Source of the DNA: an uncultured Anaerosacchariphilus sp.
GTDB lineage: Bacteria; Bacillota; Clostridia; Lachnospirales; Lachnospiraceae
Direction of reading: 5' to 3'
DNA length: 21,996 bases
NCBI GenBank assembly: GCA_934402125.1
Contig: CAKRTY010000001.1
Location: 1 to 21,996 of the forward strand
Shown: in pieces, positions 7,014-14,838 of the stretch
Layout: each line of letters begins with the position of its first letter
Position numbering within the stretch: the first letter of the stretch is position 1
Notes under the pieces: model-generated
Databases searched by the model: none
The model's input: only the letters and a program-made list of their open reading frames with translations
What the model was told of the DNA's origin: nothing
Made by a program: the position numbers and the translations under genes

Positions 7014-8684
7014 TTAGAATCTGTCTGCTTCATATTCCGTCAGTCTGGCTGCATGGGTCAGCGGATCCCGGTTCTCATAGTCAAAAACCAGATACCGTAT
7101 CTGTCCGTCTTCGGCAGACACCGCTTCCACATGATTCTGCTTTCCGGTTTTCCGCAGGATTTCCGAAAGCATTTCCTTATAAGCCGTCTGATCCGGCGCA
7201 AAGGCCGGTCTTGCCTTGGCCCGCTCCCGCAGGTAATAATCGATGGTCAGAAGCTGCCGGAAATACCCTTCCTTCTCCGGGCAGCGTTCCCGGACAAACT
7301 CCAGCAACAGTTCATACCGCTGCACCCGGGAATGCTTCCGCTGCTCCTCCTGCCGGCTCTCATAAAACTCAGCCAACTGTTCGAAAAAGGCAAAGGCCGA
7401 AGGAAACCGCGGGATCAGCGCCTTCAGCGTCTCATCGAATTGATGACTATTATAATAGTTCTCCACCATTTCTTCAATCATTTTAAGCCGTAACAGATCA
7501 GAAAAAGGCAGCCAGGGGGTGCCTAAAACTTCATAGGGCGGCAAAGCCCGCCGGATAATTCTATATTTTTCTGCTTCCCGGCACATCTGAGAGCCCTTCA
7601 GCACCTTCAGGAAGCTCAGCTGCAGCTGATCCGGCTCCATGGCGTAAACATCGTTGAAGGAATGACCAAAGCTCTCATAATCCTCAAAGGGAAGGCCTGC
7701 GATAAGATCCAGGTGCTGGTGAATATTGTTTCCCTTGCGCACCTTCGCCACCACCTCCCGAAGCTCTGCAAGATCTGTTTTCCGGCAGATAGCCTCCAGG
7801 GTCTTCGGATTCGTGGACTGGACGCCAATCTCCAGCTGAATCAGTCCCGGACGCATTCGGGCAATCAGCTTGATTTCCTCCTCGTCCAGCAGATCCGCCG
7901 CAATTTCAAAATGAAAATTGGTAACGCCGTTATCGTGCTCCAGCAGATACTGCCAGATGGTCATGGCGTGACTTTTGCGGCAGTTAAAGGTGCGATCCAC
8001 AAATTTTACCTGAGGAACGCATCTGTCCAGAAAAAACTGCAGCTCCGGCAGCACCAGATCCGGACTCCGGAACCGCACGCTCTTGTCTATGGAAGAAAGG
8101 CAGTAGCTGCAGGAAAAGGGACAGCCACGGCTGGATTCATAGTAAATAATCCGATTTTCAAAGTCCGCCAGTTCCTCGTAGGGAAAGGGAAGGGCGTCCA
8201 GATCCACCTGGGAAACCGGGGGATTTACCTGAATGGAATCCTTTTTTCGAAACACCAGTCCCGGTATCCGGGACAACTGTTCTGCGTCTGCCTCGCGGTT
8301 TACATAACATTTTCCCAGTCTCCGGAAGCTTTCCTCTCCCTCGCCGCAGAGAATCCCATCCACCTCCGGGTGGCTCCGCAGAACCTCCTCTGCGTCGTAG
8401 GATACCTCCGGGCCGCCCAGCCAGATGGGCACCTCCGGCAGCACCTGTTTACATTCGGCCATCAGCTCCGTTACATATACCATATTCCAGATATAGCAGG
8501 AAAAGAACAGCACGTCCGGTTTTCTCCGGTAAATATCCCGCAGGATTTCCTCTGTCCGATGATTGATGGTAAATTCCGCCAGCTCCACCTGATTTCGGAT
8601 ACTGCCGGAGGCTGCCCGCAGACTGTAGACTGCCAGATTGGAATGGATATATTTGGCATTGATCGCCGTCAATAAAAGCTTCAT
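7014..8684 (-). CDS. B12-binding-domain radical SAM protein, DUF4080-type
   Basis: 556 residues. An N-terminal cobalamin-binding-like domain (1-140, with LLLTAINAKYIHSNLA and WLGGPEVSYDAEEVL) is followed by a radical SAM core that binds a 4Fe-4S cluster through Cys188, Cys192 and Cys195 (GCPFSCSYC). The C-terminal region, about 380-550, matches my memory of DUF4080. Such enzymes often perform methylations or rearrangements on unreactive carbon; the substrate is unknown. Start MKLLLTAINAK has GGGAG in the end of the GNAT gene, 6 bases upstream. No partner gene in the operon points to a specific pathway. Confidence 0.85.
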   Translation of the reverse strand: MKLLLTAINAKYIHSNLAVYSLRAASGSIRNQVELAEFTINHRTEEILRDIYRRKPDVLFFSCYIWNMVYVTELMAECKQVLPEVPIWLGGPEVSYDAEEVLRSHPEVDGILCGEGEESFRRLGKCYVNREADAEQLSRIPGLVFRKKDSIQVNPPVSQVDLDALPFPYEELADFENRIIYYESSRGCPFSCSYCLSSIDKSVRFRSPDLVLPELQFFLDRCVPQVKFVDRTFNCRKSHAMTIWQYLLEHDNGVTNFHFEIAADLLDEEEIKLIARMRPGLIQLEIGVQSTNPKTLEAICRKTDLAELREVVAKVRKGNNIHQHLDLIAGLPFEDYESFGHSFNDVYAMEPDQLQLSFLKVLKGSQMCREAEKYRIIRRALPPYEVLGTPWLPFSDLLRLKMIEEMVENYYNSHQFDETLKALIPRFPSAFAFFEQLAEFYESRQEEQRKHSRVQRYELLLEFVRERCPEKEGYFRQLLTIDYYLRERAKARPAFAPDQTAYKEMLSEILRKTGKQNHVEAVSAEDGQIRYLVFDYENRDPLTHAARLTEYEADRF

Positions 8685-8690
8685 AGCAGC

Positions 8691-9182
8691 TTATTCTCCC
8701 AGTTTCTCATAGGCGATTCTCGAATCGCCGTTTCCCGTTAGAAGGTAAATGATTCCGCAGCGGGTAAAGCCATTTTTTTCGATGACATGCTGCATAACCT
8801 TATTATCCTCATGGGTATCGATACGCAGATGCTTTGTTTGCTGCTCACAGAAGGCCACCACCTTTTGCACAAAACCATGAATCTGTCCGTCGCTGGCTAC
8901 CATGTGAATGACTCCATAGGGCTCATCTGACAGCCAGGATCCGCCGTCAATCCTCTGATAGTTCGGTTCCTCCTCCATGGCAAAGTAAAAGGAACCATGA
9001 ATCGTGCCATTCTCTTCCAGCACATAGAGCTTCCTGGCCTGAATCGCCCTCTCGATCTGCTCTCTGGGCGGATGGTGCTTGCCCCACTGGTTCGGATTCC
9101 CTGTCTGCTCCATGAATGCTCTCGCACAGGCATAGACAGCCTCGATGGCCGCTAATTCCTGTAATTTCGCAAGTCTGATCAT
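8691..9182 (-). CDS. GNAT-family N-acetyltransferase
   Basis: 163 residues, the usual size of a single GNAT domain. Visible are the N-terminal MIRLAKLQELAAIEAVY helix, the beta-4/acetyl-CoA region around GVIHMVASDGQIHGF, and the C-terminal NKVMQHVIEKNGFTRCGIIYL pattern that closes the fold. The pyrophosphate loop is degenerate compared with the classic Q/RxxGxG/A. The acceptor substrate cannot be told. It lies 27 bases after the TSCPD gene and 6 bases before the radical SAM gene, so it is a member of the operon. Confidence 0.82.
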   Translation of the reverse strand: MIRLAKLQELAAIEAVYACARAFMEQTGNPNQWGKHHPPREQIERAIQARKLYVLEENGTIHGSFYFAMEEEPNYQRIDGGSWLSDEPYGVIHMVASDGQIHGFVQKVVAFCEQQTKHLRIDTHEDNKVMQHVIEKNGFTRCGIIYLLTGNGDSRIAYEKLGE

Positions 9183-9209
9183 CGCGCCTCCAACCTCCTG
9201 TCCCTGTCC

Positions 9210-9473
9210 TTATTTCTGCTTCTGCTCTGCCTCATAGGCTTTGCGCACCGCACAGGCCAGCTGATCCGCACAGGAAGTAGACTTGAATCCGCAGTGGATT
9301 CCCTTGCATTTCTCCTCAATCTGCTCTACGGTCCAGCCGTCCACCAGACGGGGAATCGCCTTCAGATTCCCGTCGCAGCCGCCTGTATAGACCACATTGG
9401 TAATCACGCCGTCGTTGATGTCGAGGCGGATCTTAGATGAACAGGTTCCTTTGGTTTTATAGATATACTCCAT
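9210..9473 (-). CDS. TSCPD-domain protein (TIGR03905-like), 87 residues
   Basis: Small Cys-rich protein with six cysteines: Cys11, Cys33, Cys56, Cys61, Cys68 and Cys74. GTCSSKI, GGCDGNLKAI and CKGIHCGFKSTSCADQLA match the TSCPD family, a domain also found at the C-terminus of B12-dependent ribonucleotide reductases. The namesake Pro is Ala here (TSCAD). Function of stand-alone copies is unknown; a metal or redox role is a guess. Start chosen at ATG 9473 because AAGGAG (9482-9487) is 8 bases away; the in-frame ATG at 9479 would be only 2 bases from it. An upstream extension to 9542 would begin inside the promoter. First gene of the ten-gene run. Confidence 0.82.
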   Translation of the reverse strand: MEYIYKTKGTCSSKIRLDINDGVITNVVYTGGCDGNLKAIPRLVDGWTVEQIEEKCKGIHCGFKSTSCADQLACAVRKAYEAEQKQK

Positions 9474-9513
9474 TTTCATAACTCCTTTTCGGGTTTTCCT
9501 GATATAATTTCTC

Positions 9514-9542
9514 ATTATAACATACAGGCGGTTGGACGGCAA
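9514..9542 (-). promoter_or_regulatory. Promoter of the ten-gene run starting with the TSCPD gene
   Basis: Minus strand: TTGCCG (9542-9537), 17-base spacer, TATAAT (9519-9514), with TGT just before the -10 making an extended TGnTATAAT. Start site expected near 9507. The -35 box lies 19 bases after the copA stop. Confidence 0.78.
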
Positions 9543-9561
9543 TGTATCTGTGACGGGTGTT

Positions 9562-9771
9562 TTACTGGATGCCGGTCACTTTATAATCTTTATCCTCCAC
9601 TGCCTTCTTCAGTACCTCGTCGGCTACCTCTGTGTTCAGTGTTACCACCGCAGTTCCTGCCTCATGGCTTACTTCCGCTGCTTCCACGCCTGCTACTGCC
9701 TCCAGGGCTTTCTTTACGGCTGCCTCACAGTGTCCGCACATCATTCCCTCAATCTTCATTGTCTTTGTCAT
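9562..9771 (-). other. Possible internally initiated CopZ-like copper chaperone
   Basis: In frame within copA, ATG 9771-9769 (codon 775) would give a 69-residue protein starting [15 protein letters not shown]. This is the normal length of stand-alone CopZ. AAGGAG at 9786-9781 sits 9 bases upstream. Whether free CopZ is made is an inference from these signals; the fused copy is what the reading frame shows directly. Confidence 0.45.
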
Positions 9772-12093
9772 GTTCTTTTTCTCCTTTCTGGAATTGGCTT
9801 TTGCCTTTCTTTTTTTATCTTTACTCGCGTCATGCATCCGAAACAGGTTCAGACGCAGGGCGTTTGTTACCACACAGAAGCTGGACAGACTCATGGCTGC
9901 CGCGCCGAACATGGGGTTCAGCTTCCAGCCGAAAACCGGAACCCAGATTCCTGCTGCCAGCGGGATTCCGATTACATTATAAAAGAATGCCCAAAACAGA
10001 TTTTCATGGATATTTCGAAGCGTCGCCCGGCTCAGCCGGATAGCCGCCGGCACGTCGCTTAAACGGCTCTTCATCAGAACCACGTCGGCTGCGTCGATAG
10101 CGATGTCGGTTCCGGCTCCGATGGCAATACCCATATCGGCTCTGGTCAGGGCCGGGGCGTCGTTGATTCCGTCGCCTACCATGGCTACCCTGCCCTTCTT
10201 TTTCAGTTCCCGGATAACGCTTTCTTTGCCTTCGGGCAGAACCCCGGCGATGACCTCGTCTACGCCGGCCTGACGGCCGATGGCTTTGGCGGTGCGTTCA
10301 TTATCTCCGGTCAGCATCACGACCCGGATCCCCATGCCCTGCAGCTCACTCACTGCCCGGGGACTATCCTCCTTGATCACATCTGCTACCGCAATGATTC
10401 CGATAAGCTTCCCGTCTTTCGCAAAGAACAGCGGCGTTTTGCCGTCTTCCGCCAGAGTCTCTGCCTGTCTTCGGATGCTGTCCGAAATTTCTGCTGTTCC
10501 GGTGATGTATTTCAGGTTACCGCCGGTCAGAACCACGCCGCCCAAGCTTCCGGTCAGGCCGCCGCCCGGTACCGCCCGGAAATCGGTAACCTCCAAGCTG
10601 TCCTCTATGCCCCGCTCCTTCCCGGTCTCCAGAATCGCCCGGGCCAGAGGATGCTCGCTCTTTTTCTCCAGCGCGTAAGCCAGCCTCAGAAGCTCTTCTT
10701 CGCTTACGCCCTCTGCCGGAAGAATATCTGTGGTCTTCGGCTCGCCGCTTGTGATGGTTCCGGTCTTGTCAAGCGCCACGATCTCTGTTCTGCCCGTGGC
10801 TTCCAGAGAAGCCGCCGTCTTGAACATAATACCATTTTTCGCGCCCATGCCATTTCCTACCATGATGGCTACGGGCGTCGCAAGGCCCAGGGCGCAGGGG
10901 CAGCTGATAACCAGCACGGAGATACCCCGGGCCAGGGCAAAGCCCAGGCTCTGGCCCGCCAGAAGCCATACCAGAATCGTCACCGCCGCAATGCCGATCA
11001 CTGCCGGTACAAAGACGCCAGATACCCGATCCGCGATCTTCGCAATCGGCGCCTTCGTAGCCGCCGCGTCGCTGACCATCTGGATAATCTGGGACAGAGT
11101 AGTGTCCTCACCCACACGGGCTGCCTCGCACCGGATAAAACCGGACTGGTTCAGGGTCGCCGCGGAAACCGCGTCGCCTGCAATCTTATCTACCGGAATG
11201 CTCTCGCCGGTCAGCGCCGATTCGTTGACTGCGCTGCTGCCTTCCAGGACGATACCGTCCACAGGTATCTGTTCCCCGGGGCGTACCACGAAGACGTCGC
11301 CTTTTCGCACCTGGCTGATGGGAACCTCCACCTCTGCACCGTTCCGTATCAGAACCGCCGTCTTGGGCGCAAGCTTCATCAGTCCCTTCAGCGCGTCTGT
11401 GGTCTTTCCCTTGGAACGGGCCTCCAGCATTTTACCCACAGTAATCAGCGCCAGTATCATAGCCGCCGATTCAAAATAAAATTCATGCATATACCCCATA
11501 ACGCCGTCCATATCGTTACGGACCTGGGCCACAGTCATAGCAAATAACGCATAGGTACTGTAGCCGAAGGACGCGCCGGATCCAAGGGCCACCAGGGTAT
11601 CCATGTTGGGCGCACCGTGAATCAGGCCTTTAAAGCCGTTCACAAAAAACTTCTGGTTGATAACCATGACAACAACGGTCAGCAGAAGCTGGGCCAGGCC
11701 CATGGCCACGTGATTGCCCTCCATGAAACCGGGTACCGGCCAGTTCCACATCATGTGTCCCATGGACAGATACATGAGCGGCGCAAGAAAAATCAATGAC
11801 GCGATCAGTCTTCGCCGGATCTTCGGCGTCTCCGTATCCTTCAGAAAATCGTCATCGGCTCCCATTGATGTTTTTGCGCTGTCACCGGCTTCCGTTCCTT
11901 TTTCGGAAGCGCCGTATCCGGCCGCCTCCACAGCCGCAATGATGGTGGATGGATCTGCGGTTCCCTCTACTCCCATGGAGTTGGTTAAAAGGCTGACCGA
12001 GCAGGCTGTGACGCCCGGCACCTGATTGACTGCCTTCTCCACCCGGGTGCTGCAGGCCGCACAGCTCATGCCTGTTACCTTGTATTGTCTCAT
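9562..12093 (-). CDS. copA: Copper-exporting P1B-type ATPase CopA with fused C-terminal CopZ-like domain
   Basis: 843 residues. An N-terminal heavy-metal-associated domain (1-66) carries CAAC (Cys11, Cys14). The ATPase core shows TGES (295-298), the metal-site CPC (398-400), phosphorylated Asp442 in DKTGT, His481-Pro482, GDGINDAP (640-647) and MSLSS (about 734), with the paired helices of Cu(I) pumps. After a Lys-rich linker (755-774), residues 775-843 form a second metal-binding domain with CGHC (Cys786, Cys789), the size of free CopZ. It pumps Cu(I) out of the cytoplasm. AGGAGG lies 8 bases before ATG, 24 bases after csoR, so it should be derepressed by copper. A strong internal ribosome site precedes codon 775. 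Confidence 0.93.
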   Translation of the reverse strand: MRQYKVTGMSCAACSTRVEKAVNQVPGVTACSVSLLTNSMGVEGTADPSTIIAAVEAAGYGASEKGTEAGDSAKTSMGADDDFLKDTETPKIRRRLIASLIFLAPLMYLSMGHMMWNWPVPGFMEGNHVAMGLAQLLLTVVVMVINQKFFVNGFKGLIHGAPNMDTLVALGSGASFGYSTYALFAMTVAQVRNDMDGVMGYMHEFYFESAAMILALITVGKMLEARSKGKTTDALKGLMKLAPKTAVLIRNGAEVEVPISQVRKGDVFVVRPGEQIPVDGIVLEGSSAVNESALTGESIPVDKIAGDAVSAATLNQSGFIRCEAARVGEDTTLSQIIQMVSDAAATKAPIAKIADRVSGVFVPAVIGIAAVTILVWLLAGQSLGFALARGISVLVISCPCALGLATPVAIMVGNGMGAKNGIMFKTAASLEATGRTEIVALDKTGTITSGEPKTTDILPAEGVSEEELLRLAYALEKKSEHPLARAILETGKERGIEDSLEVTDFRAVPGGGLTGSLGGVVLTGGNLKYITGTAEISDSIRRQAETLAEDGKTPLFFAKDGKLIGIIAVADVIKEDSPRAVSELQGMGIRVVMLTGDNERTAKAIGRQAGVDEVIAGVLPEGKESVIRELKKKGRVAMVGDGINDAPALTRADMGIAIGAGTDIAIDAADVVLMKSRLSDVPAAIRLSRATLRNIHENLFWAFFYNVIGIPLAAGIWVPVFGWKLNPMFGAAAMSLSSFCVVTNALRLNLFRMHDASKDKKRKAKANSRKEKKNMTKTMKIEGMMCGHCEAAVKKALEAVAGVEAAEVSHEAGTAVVTLNTEVADEVLKKAVEDKDYKVTGIQ
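9781..9786 (-). promoter_or_regulatory. Internal Shine-Dalgarno within copA
   Basis: AAGGAG on the minus strand, 9 bases before in-frame ATG 9771, as strong as the sites used by true genes in this window. It is encoded in the Lys-rich linker, where protein constraint is weak. Confidence 0.55.
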
Positions 12094-12117
12094 TCTCTAT
12101 GCCTCCTCATCATGCTG

Positions 12118-12423
12118 TTACCGCATCAGCTTCTGTAATACGGTTACCAATTCATCTATGGTTTCGTCCTTCCCTTCCCGGATATCCTCTGCCACACAGG
12201 TGCGGATATGGTTGGCAAGCAATACCTTGTTAAAGCTGTTCAGCGCCGCATTCACCGCGGATACCTGCACCAGAATGTCGGTACAGTAACAGTCGGTCTC
12301 CACCATTTTTCGGATGCCGCGGACCTGGCCCTCGATGCGGCTTAAGCGGTTCAGAAGATCCTTGTATTCTTTTTCCGTACGCTCCTTTGTCTTGTGACTG
12401 CAGCAGCATTCTTTTTCTTCCAT
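12118..12423 (-). CDS. csoR: CsoR-family copper-sensing repressor
   Basis: 101 residues, all-helical DUF156 fold. The Cu(I) ligands are present with exact family spacing: Cys47, His72 (25 later) and Cys76 (4 later), as in Mycobacterium tuberculosis CsoR Cys36-His61-Cys65. An extra CCC near the N-terminus (6-8) and Cys45 could add thiol ligands. The apo tetramer binds DNA and Cu(I) releases it. It precedes copA and has AGAGGTGA before ATG; its own promoter contains the probable operator, so it represses itself and copA together. Confidence 0.93.
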   Translation of the reverse strand: MEEKECCCSHKTKERTEKEYKDLLNRLSRIEGQVRGIRKMVETDCYCTDILVQVSAVNAALNSFNKVLLANHIRTCVAEDIREGKDETIDELVTVLQKLMR

Positions 12424-12458
12424 GTATTCACCTCTTACTCTTTTCCTGTTTTGCGTTT

Positions 12459-12487
12459 ATTATATACCCCCTATGGGTATATTTCAA
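12459..12487 (-). promoter_or_regulatory. csoR-copA promoter
   Basis: Minus strand: TTGAAA (12487-12482), 17-base spacer, TATAAT (12464-12459). The whole spacer is taken up by the CsoR operator. Start site expected near 12452, about 29 bases before ATG 12423. Confidence 0.8.
12462..12482. promoter_or_regulatory. Probable CsoR operator
   Basis: Inverted repeat with 8-bp arms ATATACCC and GGGTATAT around the centre CCTAT. The TACCC...GGGTA core matches the pseudopalindromic sites I know for CsoR-type repressors. It lies between -35 and -10, so bound CsoR would block RNA polymerase. Confidence 0.8.
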
Positions 12488-12540
12488 GAGCGAATTTCCT
12501 GTGTGTGTTACTTTTATTTATCAATAAGGGACTATTTCGC

Positions 12541-12587
12541 AAAAACAGCCGCCCTGTGCGGAATCACTTCCATCACAGGACGGCTGT
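12541..12587 (-). terminator. Strong rho-independent terminator after ridA
   Basis: A 14-bp stem (ACAGCCGTCCTGTG pairing with CACAGGGCGGCTGT, one G-U) with a 15-base loop and a following run of T on the minus strand. It begins 37 bases after the ridA stop and insulates the copper promoter downstream. Confidence 0.9.
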
Positions 12588-12623
12588 CCTTTCTATTCTA
12601 TCTGTTTCCTTTTTCCGTTTCAC

Positions 12624-12998
12624 TTACAGCTCTGCGATAGCCTCAATCTCCAGACGGGCGTTCTTCGGAATAGCCGCTACCTGAACGCAGCTGCGCGCCG
12701 GTGCTGTCTCCGGGAAAAATGCGGCGTACGCTTCGTTTACTGCCGCGAAGTCTGCCAGATCTGCCACAAAAATGGTGGTCTTTACGATTTTATCCACGCT
12801 GGTTCCTGCCGCTTCCAGAACTGCGGCTACATTTTTCATAGACTGTGTGGTCAGCGCCTTTACATCTCCCTCGGCGAACTCTCCTGTCTTCGGGTCGATC
12901 GGAAGCTGTCCGGATACAAATACCATGTTGCCTGTTACGATGCCCTGGGAATAGGGACCAATGGCTGCCGGTGCGTTTACGGTCGCTACTTTTTTCAT
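12624..12998 (-). CDS. ridA: RidA family enamine/imine deaminase
   Basis: 124 residues, typical YjgF/YER057c/UK114 length. Seen: AIGPYSQGIVTGNMVFVSGQLPIDP at the start, with Gly/Tyr/Ser residues of the subunit-interface pocket, Arg101 in APARSCVQVAAIPKNA, and ending in LEIEAIAEL. The family hydrolyses reactive 2-aminoacrylate and related enamines made by PLP enzymes. Start set at ATG 12998 with GGAGGG 7 bases upstream; the open frame continues back to 13202, but that part lies in the SRP RNA gene. It may be read from the SRP RNA promoter or from an unseen weak one. Confidence 0.93.
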   Translation of the reverse strand: MKKVATVNAPAAIGPYSQGIVTGNMVFVSGQLPIDPKTGEFAEGDVKALTTQSMKNVAAVLEAAGTSVDKIVKTTIFVADLADFAAVNEAYAAFFPETAPARSCVQVAAIPKNARLEIEAIAEL

Positions 12999-13029
12999 AA
13001 TGTACCCTCCATATGCTTTTTCTGTATTT

Positions 13030-13305
13030 AAAATCCGCGCGTCCTGCTTTGAACCATGAACAGTACCGTTACCTCTGTAGCCGGCTCGGCCCAGGCAGCC
13101 TTGCGGCACACAGAAGGTTCTGCTTAGTGCTGCTTCATTCCTGACCTGACCCGGTTCACAGATTCCTGTTGCGCAAGACCCAGGCGTCAGTGCTGCTTGC
13201 AAAGGGCTGCATACTGTCCATAAAGTCCGAGGCAGAACATCACCCCTGCTGTAGCGGATTGCAGGTACAGGGAGCCGCTAATTCCCCGGCTGCGCGGAAG
13301 CTTTA
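13030..13305 (-). ncRNA. ffs: Signal recognition particle RNA, large bacterial type
   Basis: On the minus strand the hallmark GGTCAGGTCAGGAATGAAGC (SRP54-binding domain IV) is present with a GGAA tetraloop (13141-13138) closed by UCA/UGA and the AAGCAGC asymmetric loop. Upstream is an Alu-domain-like 5' part containing GCCGGGGAATTAGCGGC and CCTGTACCTGCAATCCGC. The ends pair: TCCGCGC (13298-13292) with GCGCGGA (13040-13034), followed by TTTT, giving roughly 270 bases. Both ends are approximate because the transcript probably starts near 13335 and is trimmed. It scaffolds Ffh for co-translational membrane targeting. The order tadA-ffs is standard in Firmicutes. Confidence 0.88.
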
Positions 13306-13341
13306 TGACATATTTTATTCAATCGTCAGACGATCTTATTC

Positions 13342-13370
13342 AGTATAGCTTTAATCTTCCTGTTTGTCAA
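13342..13370 (-). promoter_or_regulatory. SRP RNA promoter
   Basis: Minus strand: TTGACA (13370-13365), exactly 17 bases, TATACT (13347-13342). The -35 box lies within the tadA coding end, so the two genes overlap in control sequence. The near-consensus strength fits an abundant RNA. Confidence 0.85.
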
Positions 13371-13842
13371 CGTTTTTCCGCTTCGGCTTCTTTTTCCGGA
13401 GCATTCTGAAAAAATCGCTGAGCATGGTGCTGCACTCCTCTTCCAGCACCCCCCGTTCCACCTGAACCTGATGATTAAACTCCGGCATCTCCAGCAGGTT
13501 CAGAATCGAGCCGGCACAGCCTGCCTTGGGATTCATAGCTCCGATGACCACCCGGCCCATCCGGGCCTGTACAATGGCTCCGGCGCACATCTGACAGGGC
13601 TCCAGGGTAATGTACATGGTGCAATCCTCCAGACGCCAGTCCCCGGTTTTTTTGCTGGCCTTTCGGATAGCGTTCAGCTCCGCATGGGAAAGGGTATTTT
13701 TGTCGGTATTTCTCCTGTTGTATCCTCTTGCGATAATTTTATCATTCTGTACAATCACGCAGCCGATAGGCACCTCCAGAAGCGCTTCCGCTTTCCTGGC
13801 CTGCCGCAGGGCCTCTCTCATATATTTTTCATCTGCCGTCAT
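13351..13842 (-). CDS. tadA: tRNA-specific adenosine deaminase TadA
   Basis: 163 residues. It converts A34 to inosine in the anticodon of tRNA-Arg(ACG). The zinc-deaminase signature is complete: His53-Ala-Glu55 (HAE, with Glu55 as proton shuttle) and Pro82-Cys83-x-x-Cys86 (PCQMC). The Arg/Lys-rich tail (RKKKPKRKNVDK) is as expected for tRNA binding. ATG 13842 has AAGGAG 10 bases upstream. It is 34 bases after the DUF6128-like gene and is followed at once by the SRP RNA promoter. Confidence 0.95.
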   Translation of the reverse strand: MTADEKYMREALRQARKAEALLEVPIGCVIVQNDKIIARGYNRRNTDKNTLSHAELNAIRKASKKTGDWRLEDCTMYITLEPCQMCAGAIVQARMGRVVIGAMNPKAGCAGSILNLLEMPEFNHQVQVERGVLEEECSTMLSDFFRMLRKKKPKRKNVDKQED

Positions 13843-13876
13843 GCAGGGTATTCTCCTTTTCCCATTCTCCTTTGTA

Positions 13877-14743
13877 TCACAGCTCTCTGCACCAGTACCC
13901 GAAGCTTCCGTCCTTTGTCTCCTGTCCCTTTATCACCCGGAACTCTCCAAAGCCGAACATGGAAGCCAACATCTGCTCCCGCTCATTATAGACGCCGGGT
14001 ACCCCCAGATAGTATCTGATCTGTTCCTCCGTCTCCCGGCGCAGCAGCAGCAAATGCTTATACTGATAAAAGCCATGGAGTAAAAAGCTGTTATTGCCAA
14101 GCTCCCATTTATCCCTGGGAACCCGGTTCAGATCCCGGTTTCCCAGACGGATGCTGGAGATAACGCCTCCATTTTGATCCTGATAGCGCATCACCGGAAA
14201 ATGCCTGAGCAGATATTCCCACTGCTCCTTTTTCGGATCCGAAAGAGCTGCCGCATGAAGCTCAGCCCCGCAGCTGTCCGGTTCTGTCTGAAGCTCCACC
14301 GGCAGAGAAACTGTCTCCTGCTCTTCTTCCTCCCGAACCACCAGCCTGATATCCGGCTTTGCTTCGTAAAACCGATCCACGTCCACCGGATAATCATCCC
14401 ACTCTGCCGCATAGACCCGACTGCCGCCATCTATGTAAATACCTCTGCTTTCTTCCAGGCTAAAACCGCCCATAAGATGATCCGCTTCCATCAGGCCGTC
14501 CCATTCCAGCGCGCCGTTCCGGCTCTCCAGCTCTCCCAGGTAGCTTCCCTCCAGCCCGTCCTTCTTCTGCCGGAACGCGTACACCCGGTAGGGTTCCTGA
14601 TGATGGGCGTAGAAGCCGCGCATATGTATCCAGATTCTGCATTCCCCACCGCGGGCATTTACCTTTACAAAGCCTGTACTTTCTCCCTTTTCTCCCTGTT
14701 TATATCCGTAGATATAGGAGACAAACCGCTTATAATCGGACAT
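13877..14743 (-). CDS. DUF6128-like protein of unknown function
   Basis: 288 residues with no signal peptide or membrane span. The N-terminal half (1-130) is rich in Trp, Tyr and Gly and starts MSDYKRFVSYIYGYKQGEKG. The middle (about 135-165) is acidic and low in complexity (EEEEQE). The C-terminal part (about 175-288), with NNSFLLHGFYQYKHLLLLRR and YYLGVPGVYNEREQMLASMFGFGEF, is the region I associate with DUF6128 in Lachnospiraceae; I cannot verify the number. No catalytic motif is apparent. AAGGAGG precedes ATG. It probably shares a transcript with tadA. Confidence 0.75.
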   Translation of the reverse strand: MSDYKRFVSYIYGYKQGEKGESTGFVKVNARGGECRIWIHMRGFYAHHQEPYRVYAFRQKKDGLEGSYLGELESRNGALEWDGLMEADHLMGGFSLEESRGIYIDGGSRVYAAEWDDYPVDVDRFYEAKPDIRLVVREEEEQETVSLPVELQTEPDSCGAELHAAALSDPKKEQWEYLLRHFPVMRYQDQNGGVISSIRLGNRDLNRVPRDKWELGNNSFLLHGFYQYKHLLLLRRETEEQIRYYLGVPGVYNEREQMLASMFGFGEFRVIKGQETKDGSFGYWCREL

Positions 14744-14798
14744 AGAATTCCTCCTTTTTCTCCCGTTTCCTGAGATATTCTATGCCCGGTCTGTACCG

Positions 14799-14807
14799 AT
14801 CATACCA
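14799..14807 (-). promoter_or_regulatory. Possible extended -10 promoter for the DUF6128-like gene
   Basis: Minus strand TGGTATGAT (TGnTATGAT) with no recognisable -35 but an A-rich stretch upstream (about 14810-14835), which could act as an UP-like element. Start near 14792, about 49 bases before ATG 14743. Confidence 0.45.
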
Positions 14808-14838
14808 GAATTTTTTCGGTTTTTTTTATTTGTTCCTG

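Noticed and set aside
7662..8675. 337-codon open frame on the plus strand opposite the radical SAM gene
   Set aside because: Shadow of a gene with intact cluster-binding cysteines; composition is antisense-like.
10651..11547. 298-codon open frame on the plus strand opposite copA
   Set aside because: Lies wholly within copA, whose catalytic motifs are complete in the other frame.
12999..13202. N-terminal extension of the ridA reading frame by 68 codons
   Set aside because: It reads through the 3' part of the SRP RNA gene; the ATG at 12998 has GGAGGG at proper distance and gives the normal RidA length.
14810..14838. Terminator after rsmA
   Set aside because: There is an A-rich stretch but no stem before a T-run on the minus strand.
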